Below, piece after piece: positions 56,353-64,000 of a stretch of 64,000 nt of DNA (its first letter is position 1; every line of letters starts with the position of its first letter). The stretch is from positions 152,340,469-152,404,468 of the forward strand of contig NC_053490.1 of the NCBI RefSeq assembly GCF_905171775.1. Direction: 5' to 3'. The notes below the pieces were generated by a model. That model had not been told where the DNA came from and made no database searches. It saw only the letters and a list, made by a program, of their open reading frames with translations. A program made the position numbers and the translations under genes. This stretch comes from Rana temporaria (lineage: Eukaryota > Chordata > Amphibia > Anura > Ranidae).

Positions 56353-57948
56353 GGCATGTGATGAAAGAAGACATGTGAATATTGTCTGCTTTTTTTTGTT
56401 ATACAACATATAAGCCACAATGCCTTATATGACAAAGTTACCTTTTAACTCAAGCCACCTTGTAAGCTGTTCATACTCCCTTCCCTCCATGATTAGTGTT
56501 TTAGATAGATTTGGAAAGAGTAAAAAACTCCATTAGGTTTTTTTTTCAGTCTGTATCCTGCTGGAGTAATTTGCCTGCATGTTCTATCCTGAAAATTCAG
56601 CAGAAAATTGGAGAAAATCTCTTCAAAGTGAATGGAATTCCAGGTTAGAGAGCTGTCACAGGAACAGAAGCCTTGATGTCTCTTGCCAATCCACTTTTTC
56701 CTAAGGATGCTATTGAGTAAAATGCATCAGCCTGGAACCTTCAGCATTGACGTCATTGTGCACGGCCACAATATGGAGCGGCGTGCAAATCTGTTTGTCT
56801 GATGCTCATTGTTTTTTTGTGTGGTAAGTGCATGTATTTTAATAATAAATTCATTTTTAGTGAGTAATGTATGATTGTGAGTTTTCTTTTTTCCATCTAT
56901 GATCTTGACTGAGCAGCCGATGCATATAGCTATTCAGTTGTAAGATTAAGGGAAATTTATTGTGAAAGCATTGTCTAGTTTGTGCTGGTGGATTATTTCC
57001 AAGTGTGTTTGGTCTTAATGTGAGGCTTCTGGCTCTGGTATAAAGCCTGTATGTTCACTCGCTGGGTGGAGGTGCACCGAAGTAGTGGCTAATAAGTGGC
57101 AGTAGATTCACTTCTTTGAATACATTTATGGTCTGACTTCACTTTGTTAAGTTATTTACGCATGGACACTTTATATGATTGCACCCAGCACTTTTTCTTG
57201 CTCTTTGCACATTTAAGCATTTGTTATGTTAATGATTTTTATATGTTATAATGTATTAGCATCATTTTGCACCTTATGAAGCATCCTTAGGATTTTGAAG
57301 TTTGTCATTTAAAGTGTTAGCACACCTAACTTAACTTTGACTAAAGATTTTTGTCCCTATTTAAGGATTCCCCTTCATCTCTTGTTCTGGTGACAACTCA
57401 ATTTTTTAGATTTCCACTTTCTGTCTCTGTGACAATGGTTACTAACACAATTACAGGAGTTAATCCCGCCCAGGGGGGACATAGACTGCAATAAAAACAT
57501 GACAAAGGGTCTAACACTTACCCTACTCTATCTAAAAGTAATCCAAAAAAATACCTATTTATACACTTTAAATAAAATAAAATAAATCATAGTGTACAAA
57601 TATACCAAAATATATTGATGTAAGTCTGTGTATTATTATTTATTGCCTTTTTAAAACACTCATTGACTATTAATTAAAAGCTTAAGAGCATACATTTAGT
57701 AATCACTTTGTGTTATTCAATGTTTTTGTTCAGCTGCATTTGCCACATAATTATTCTTCTGTAGTTTGTTTTATAAAATACTTGGGCCATTGCCCATTTT
57801 TTTCTTATACAAATATTTACAATTCTGGCAATTCACAAGCACCGTTTCTGAAAATAAAAATTGCATTTCATAGGTCACAGTTGATTTTTTTCTTTAAAAT
57901 ATTATTTTGCATATGGTATGGGGCAGAAAACAGCAAACAATATAACAG
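56353..57948. other. AT-rich stretch, possible old repeat at 57350-57540
   Basis: CATCTCTTGTTCTGGTGACA…GGGGGGACATAGACTGCAAT resembles an uncharacterised dispersed frog repeat. Otherwise I see no feature. Confidence 0.4.
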
Positions 57949-57951
57949 TAA

Positions 57952-58453
57952 GGCCCCATACTCACGACCAAACATGTCTGCTGAAACTGGCCCGCAGGCC
58001 AGTTTCAGCAGACATGTTTGGTCGTGTGTAGGTGCGAGCGGGCCGAATTCCAGCAAACATTTGCCCGCCGGGCCTTTTCCCAGCAGACAAATATTCCTGG
58101 ACTTGTTTTAAAACAGCCCGCTGGAATTCAGCCCGCTCGGACATGTACGGTCGTCAGTACAGACCTACCGTACATGTCCAGGCGCCCGCCGTCCCTCGCA
58201 TGCGTCGAATGACTTCGACGCATGCGTGGAAGCATTTTAAAGGCGGGCCGCCCACGTCGCCGCGTCATTGTCGCGGCGACACCGCGTCATCGACGCGGCG
58301 ACACCGCGGACACGCCCCGCGTATTGTTTACGCGCGGACTTCTGTACGATGGTGTGTACAACCATCGTACAGAAGCCCTCTGGCAGACATGTATGGTGAA
58401 AACGGTCCGACGGACCGCTTTCACCATACATGTTTGTCCGTGTGTACCCGGCC
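57952..58453. mobile_element. Harbinger-type MITE, 502 bp, inverted relative to 47934-48435
   Basis: TAA at 57949-57951 and 58454-58456. Same length as the other copy, and only a few base differences were seen when read as its complement. Its internal frames are palindrome artefacts. Confidence 0.93.
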
Positions 58454-58456
58454 TAA

Positions 58457-59048
58457 GAGACATCATGCCACGCTTAATAGTGGAAATTCTATAATACCAA
58501 TGAAGAATGATGATTTTGTTTTTTGTTTTTTGCAGATACATGAAAGATTGCACACCAGTTCATCTTGCCTTGGGCTTTCTTGAACTATGAATCTTTGGCT
58601 TTCAAGATAGAGACATAAAAGGAACCTTTTGCAGGTGACATATTTTTATTTGTTGAATGGCACAACCCTGCAGTTATTCCTTTCATTTTGTGCTATGAGT
58701 CTTTATATTCAGACACATCTTTCTCATAGAAAAGGGATCCTGAGTTACAGATATTTAAAACCTAGCATTTCTATTTTCCACCTTTTTCTAAATCAAAATG
58801 GGCAACAAGTAGAACTGTAGACAGATATTTTTTATGTCATCTAAATTATTTAATATGTTATTGATATTTTATGATATGATATTTTGATTAATAATACAAT
58901 AAAAGATATTGAATGTACATTTTTGTTTTTGATGCCAACTTACGTTTTATTAAAATTACTTACTAATCAATGAACGTGGCTGTTATATTGGATAATCATT
59001 GTTGAGGACTGCAGAATAGGAACGATTGCAGAGAGGATTTCAAGCTTC
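58457..59048. other. AT-rich stretch, no recognised feature
   Basis: No frame with a domain. Confidence 0.45.
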
Positions 59049-59051
59049 TTA

Positions 59052-59458
59052 GGCCGCGTACACACGGTCGTTCCAAACCGATGAGAATGGTCCGACGGGC
59101 CATTTCCATCGGTTCACCCCTGAAGTGGCCTGATGGTCTGATGTGCGTACACACCATCATTCCAAAAACCGATCGGGTCAGAATGCGGTGACGTCAAACA
59201 CACAACGTGCTGAATAAAACAAAGTTCAATGCTTCCAAGCATGCGTTGACTTGCACAGGTTCTGAACCAATGCTTTCTGTACTAACCATCGGTTTGGACA
59301 GATCGGGCAACGGGCCATCGGTTTGATTTTAAAGCATGTTTTAAAATTTTGGACCGAAGGACAACAGACCGATGGGCTATACACATGGTCGCTTTGGACC
59401 GATGAAACTGAACCTCGGTCCATTCTCATCGGTTTTGTCCGACCGTGTGTACACGGCC
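59052..59458. mobile_element. Harbinger-type MITE, 407 bp, TTA duplication
   Basis: GGCCGCGTACACACGGTCGT and ACCGTGTGTACACGGCC ends, TTA at 59049-59051 and 59459-59461. GGTCCGACGGGCCATTTC and ACCGATGG words form the interior. Confidence 0.9.
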
Positions 59459-59582
59459 TTAGTGCTTTCAGTGCTTATTTTTAGTAGCACTAAAATTCAA
59501 AACAGACCTATCCCTTTCACTCACTTTCCTACTTTTCGTACTACTGTTAAGCAGCACAAGCTGCATAACCCAGGATGTATTA

Positions 59583-60059
59583 TGCCGCGTACAGACGCTC
59601 AGACATTCCGACAACAAAACCGTGGATTTTTTCTGACGGATGTTGGCTCAAACTTGTCTTGCATACACACAAACGTACAAATGTTGTTGGAAATTCTGAA
59701 CGCCAAGAACGCGGTCACGTACAACACGTATAGTGGCACTATTAAAGGGAAGTTCAATACCATGTGTTAGTAGAAGTTTGGTGAGAGACGATTCACACTT
59801 TTCAGCCTTGTGCTTTTCAGTCCGTTACAGCGTGATGAATGTGCTATCTCCATTACAAGTCGTTTTACCAAACCGAGCGCTTCACTCTCGTACTTGATTC
59901 AGAGCATGCGTGGAATTTTGTGCGTTGGAAATTGGCTACACAAGTTCGGAATTTACGAGAACAGATTTTGTTGTTGGAAAATTTGAGAACCAGCTCTCAA
60001 ATTTTTGTTGTTGGAAATTCCGCAAATGCAAATGTCCAATGGAGCCTGTGTACACGGCA
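59583..60059. mobile_element. Harbinger-type MITE, 477 bp
   Basis: TGCCGCGTACAGACGCTCAG and GCCTGTGTACACGGCA ends, flanked by TTA/TAA. Shares CGTACAACACGTATAGTGGC and the CACTATTAAAGGGAAGTTCA block (59734-59753) with the Harbinger right end. Here the TATA word has become TATTAAA. Confidence 0.85.
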
Positions 60060-60062
60060 TAA

Positions 60063-60779
60063 GTGTTTATCCTATAGATCATCTATAATAGACATGGGTT
60101 TTCTCCCCAAAGTCAGTGTCTAAAGAATGAAATTTAGCTTAGTGATAATTTCAGGTCACATTCATTTATACTTGGGTATAAATATATGGGTATAAACCAA
60201 AAAAAAACAAAAAAAACGTGTTCTTGGAAAAGACGACAGCATTCAATGGGAGGTAAGTGGGAGCTATCAGCTTCTTCACAATTGGTATAGGCGTATCAAT
60301 CACAAACTGTAGCTTAGCTACAAAAGTTATTTATTGGCTAAATCTGTAAAAAAATAAAAAATCTTAAAATGATATGGCAGCACCATGACTGTAAAAGGCA
60401 ATATTTGCATGCACTATCTTTGAGTCTTGTGGGAAAAATCTTCACAAATCAAGCTATATGTGCATCTGAGCAGATTAACAGTTAGAAATCGGCTATCAAC
60501 TACTTTTAAATAATGCCTCCACAAAGAGAACATTACATTTTTTTACCTATTCTGATTATAAATCTTTAATGCTATCTTTACAGGCCTCCTCCCCCAAAAA
60601 ACAACACTGCATATACACTGCATATATGAATTTAAAAATACATCAAAAGTAATATGTTTCTACAGTAGTTCTTCTTTGCTTCTTCCACTGGAGTCCTACA
60701 GGATTAACTATTTGAGTACCAGCCTGTAATACCCATTCATTATCAGGCCATTTTCAGTTTTCAGTGCCGTGACTGACAG
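60063..60779. other. Unassigned sequence
   Basis: A-rich runs at 60199-60216. No gene is visible. Confidence 0.4.
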
Positions 60780-60782
60780 TAA

Positions 60783-63700
60783 TACACACGATCAGAATTT
60801 CCAAGTTAAAAAGACTGACAGAATTTTTTCATCGGAGCTTCCGACCATGTATACGCCCCATCGGACGAATTCCAACGGACTTAGGAAGAGAACATGTTTG
60901 TCTGTATGGAACTCCGACGGAGAAAAAAACATGCATGCTCAGAATCAAGTACGAGACGGGAGAGCTCGGACTGCTAAAACTAGCGTTCGTAATGGAGATA
61001 GCACATTAGTCACGCTGAAAATGATTGCATTGTTTAATGCAGCGCATTCCTTTCTTCTTTATAATGCTAGAATGACAAACTTATTTCTTTATTGTTTCTT
61101 GTGATCTCATGAATATTCATATTTGTTTTTAAAGCCAGACCTCCATAATAATGATTTTATTTGTTAGTTTATTTATTTTTGATTTGATTTTAATCAAGAT
61201 CTCCTTTTTTTTTTATATATTTTCTCATGATCTCCATATTTTAAAGTTATAAAGTTACCATATATAAGTTACCACAATAACATTATTACCTTTTTTTCCC
61301 TCAAGGACGTTGGTGTTGGAGTCCCTTGTTTATCTGACATTGTATTTATGACATGTACCTGCCTACTCACAAGCAAACTGTCCTTTTTAAGAAAAACGCA
61401 TAGACAAGTATTTTAAGTACATTTATTCTGGGTAACAAAATAAATAGGAAGGCAACGCTGGAGTTGTATATGTTATGTTTTGAAACATTTCCTGTTTTTG
61501 CAAAAAAAATAAAAATAAAGGAAAAATAAAAAAAAGTTGTATTTTAACCTACAAAATGTATAACACAGATGTGAATGTGCACAGAGTAAAAACTTTTTAT
61601 AAACAACTATGTGTGGCTTCTTATTTCAATGCTCAATACCATTGTTATTAAGAAGTTGGTGTTTACAGTGACAATGGGGGTTATTTCTAAAGGAAAATCC
61701 ACTTGGCACTAAAAGTGCACTAGGAGAGCCTAGGTGACAGCTAAAAGAAACACAAGCAATAAATAAAATTAAAGATGTTATCAGATAATTTTGTTTTTAT
61801 TATAAAAAAAAAAATATTTAAACATTGTCTGGCCCCCCTATCCGTAAAATACTCAACATATTTCTGCCGCACTTCACGGGCGCTTTGGAGGGGCAAACCA
61901 GTACGGCCAGTATCCAGGCCCATCAGGGGATTCCCAGAAAGTCCGGCCTCAGGCCCAAATGTGGCAAGATAATTTGTGGAATTTTTCCTTAAATAATTGT
62001 GCAATATGCAGCAGCTGAAGATTATGTGGTTGAGAAACAGGTGGAACAGGCTGGTCATTATCCCGAAGGCATGCTCAACACTCTTCGGGCTCTGGCCAGC
62101 CGGTAGTTAAAACCCTCCTCTCTGAGGTGAGGGTCCTCTGGGGGAATGGCCTCATCAGGTGATTGCCCAGACTAAAAGCTTCATCATCAATAAAGACGAA
62201 CGGAAGGCACTCAACATTGTCTTCATCAGGTAGCAATGCCAGGCCACCAGTCTGGAGACGTTGGGCAAACTCCATCCGTGTGAAGACTCTACCATCTGAC
62301 ATCCGGACATTCTGCCCCACGTCTACATGGGAACTCATACTGTGCCGATACCACCGCCATCAACACTATACTATTAAACCCCTTATAATTATAATAGTAT
62401 GACCCTGAATGGGGTGGTGGCATGATGTGGACGTGCTTCTCGTATATTGCCCCTCCGCAGTTGGGGAAGTCCCACCGCTCTGCAAATTGGAAAGCCACAG
62501 TCTGCCTTTCCTGTGGTGTTGAAGGAAACTGTGGAGGCAAACCAGAAAAATAAAAATTAGTACTTTTGCACATAACATTGCAAGCAGATTATACAAAAAC
62601 TTTCTTGGCCAACATCAGTATAACATTTATTTTAAGCAGTATTTAAAGAAAAAAATATAAGGCCCACTTCTCAGATTCCTCACCCCCTCTGATGGCCCAT
62701 TGTAAAAAATTTAGGGGGTTCAAGCTGAGTTTGGAACCCAAAAAAAAGCCTCTGCCACTCTGCCTGAATTTAACAAGAACAAACAAAATTTTGAAGACAT
62801 TGTAGGGAGTGTTTAGGGAAAAGCATTAAAATGGAACTTACAAAATACATTGGGAAGTGACTATGGGCCTAGGATAGCATGAAGGCAAATAAGCATGTAG
62901 GCCCAAAAAGGAGCATTAAAAGCTTACAGCATGCATGGGGACAAAGAGGACATTCACAGCATATTACAATCATAGTAATTAGGGAAGGATGAAAGAAATA
63001 CATTAACATACATTAAATTCATAGAAGGAAAAAACTTATCTTAATATAGTCCTTCTGCAAGACTTGTATGATGGCAGAACAGGTCTCTGGGATAATAATC
63101 CCCAGAGCCTGGGGGGAGATGCCTGTCGTGAACTTTCAGGTCCTGCAGACTTCTCCCAGTTGCCAGGTATCTCAACGTGGTAACTAGCCTCTGCTCGGCT
63201 AGGGACAGCAAAGCCAACAGATGGTGAAAAACGGGGTCCGTCATCCGGAGATAATTTCTGAAGTCATCAGGGTTATTCTCCTGGATCTCCCGCAGCAAAG
63301 GCATGTGACAGAATTGGTCCCGCTGGAGCAACCAATTCTTCATCCATTCTTCTCACCCTGTTCATGGATTGAGCTTGGGCTAAAGCATGAACCCCAACAC
63401 CAAGCCCATGCACGACGAGTACATACCCGCAACATGGCTAGAATACGGTTGGCTGATCAGAACAAACTAAACAGAATGCACTAAAGATCAGAAAGTCCTA
63501 TGAAGAACGATCTGAAAATCAGAAACGAGAGGACAAGAACGCACTGAAAAACAGATACGACCTGATTACATGCACTGAAAGACAGATACGAACCCACAAG
63601 CACCAACTGAACAGCAGAAAACATTCTGAAAAGTATGAAGACTGAAAAGCGCAAATCGTCTCGCACCAAACTTTTACTAAAATGCGGTAACACAAGATCA

Positions 63701-63895
63701 ACAAAAGCAGCCACAAGGGTGGTGCCGTTGGAATTGAACTTCCCCTTTATACTGCCGTCATACGTGTTGTACCGCATTTTTGACGGTCGGAATTTTGGTG
63801 TGACCATGTGTATGCAAGACAGCTAGAGCAGGATTCCGTCAGAAAAACCCATCTGAGTTTATTCCGAAGGAAAAAACTATTGTGTGTACGAGGCA
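60783..63895 (-). mobile_element. PIF/Harbinger element, near full length, inactive
   Basis: The right end AATAGTTTTTTCCTTC… reads outward as GTGTGTACGAGGCA with TTA at 63896-63898. The left end TACACACGATCAGAATTTCC follows TAA but lacks the outermost GCCGCG. Between them lies a minus-strand HARBI1-like gene. The right 400 bp carry the promoter-like block TACGTGTTGTAC/TTTATACTGCC (TATA word on the minus strand near 63748-63755) shared with the MITEs. No Myb-like second gene was found inside it. Confidence 0.85.
61741..63343 (-). pseudogene. HARBI1-like transposase, two exons, disrupted
   Basis: Exon 1 (to about 63040) reads HMPLLREIQENNPDDFRNYL and SAEQ-like LAEQRLVTTLRYLATGRSLQD. An extra A near 63135 then shifts the frame, and the shifted frame continues TTGISPQALGIIIPETCSAI. 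The donor reads AAG|ATAAGT, a GT-to-AT change. Exon 2 begins after CCTCCACAG at 62542 with FPSTPQERQTVAFQFAERWD. The first catalytic motif GAIDGKH reads GAIYEKH (Y codon 62442-62444), so the acid is lost. Then come YYYNYKGFNSIVLMAVVSA, a frameshift, a VDVGQN motif (second acid) and FSLGNHLMRPFP. The last part lies in other frames to CCILHNYLRKNSTNY near 61970. It is non-functional. Another frog copy could supply activity in trans. Confidence 0.9.
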
Positions 63896-64000
63896 TTACT
63901 CCATCTGTAGCAAATATATTTTCTAAATACATTTCTTTTGGTGGTATTTATTAACCACAGGGAAATTACCAATTTAAAAAAAAATATATAATACTTAATT

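Noticed and set aside
60783..63895. A Myb-like partner gene inside the Harbinger relic
   Set aside because: Harbinger elements usually have one, so I looked for SANT motifs on both strands here and found none. The only Myb gene in the window is in the hAT.
1..64000. Retroviral or other LTR retroelement genes
   Set aside because: No gag, protease or integrase motif and no paired long terminal repeats were recognised. All reverse transcriptases are of LINE type.

Overview
This window reads as vertebrate repeat DNA, most likely from a ranid or related neobatrachian frog. I infer this from the many short TTA/TAA-flanked elements whose ends read like TGCCGCGTACACACGATC, the GGGATGAGCCGAACACC and TGGCCCAGATTCA repeat ends, Tc1 elements of the amphibian/fish type, and spliceosomal introns in one element gene. 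I recall these ends from ranid genomes and could not check them. I see no host protein-coding exon, rRNA or functional tRNA gene. Nearly every coding signal belongs to a transposable element.

Layout. Positions 1-8 kb hold two decayed L1-type LINE fragments, the second with its reverse-transcriptase active site changed from YADD to YAGD. From 9.0 to 12.3 kb there are two minisatellites, the second split by an L2/CR1-like LINE with a CATT tail. From 12.8 to 18.1 kb there are MITEs and a 5'-truncated L1 with an exact 17-bp target duplication. From 18.8 to 21.3 kb there is a nest of fold-back elements next to an AT microsatellite.

The core of the window is a nest. A Tc1 element was broken into halves now at 21.3-22.25 kb and 44.3-45.0 kb. 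Inside it sits an 18.6-kb hAT element (22251-40887) bounded by matching termini and a perfect 8-bp duplication (GTCAGGAC). It carries an open 1,114-residue BED-finger hAT transposase on the plus strand, starting near the left end. A four-exon gene with a Myb/SANT-like (trihelix) DNA-binding domain and a C-terminal coiled coil lies on the minus strand, starting near the right end. The two genes converge. Between them lie a 152/143-bp satellite, a 1.75-kb non-autonomous hAT relative with its own 8-bp duplication, and later Tc1, SINE and TTAA-element insertions. CCAAT boxes recur in both terminal regions, as single sites on the left and a 97-bp-period array on the right. An NRF1-like site lies about 80 bp upstream of the Myb gene's distal start. 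The Myb gene's first exon and flank are duplicated in tandem, and exon 3 has a one-base frameshift in a G/C run. This two-gene hAT is the most interesting object here.

From 45 to 64 kb there are further MITEs (two 502-bp copies lie inverted 10 kb apart), a decayed Tc1, copies of a GC-rich composite repeat, an alternating CG purine-pyrimidine tract, and at 60.8-63.9 kb a PIF/Harbinger element. Its HARBI1-like transposase is disrupted by frameshifts and a D-to-Y change at a catalytic position. Several smaller Harbinger-type MITEs share this element's TATA-bearing end and look like its deletion derivatives. Stretches between these elements are AT-rich and I see no genes in them.
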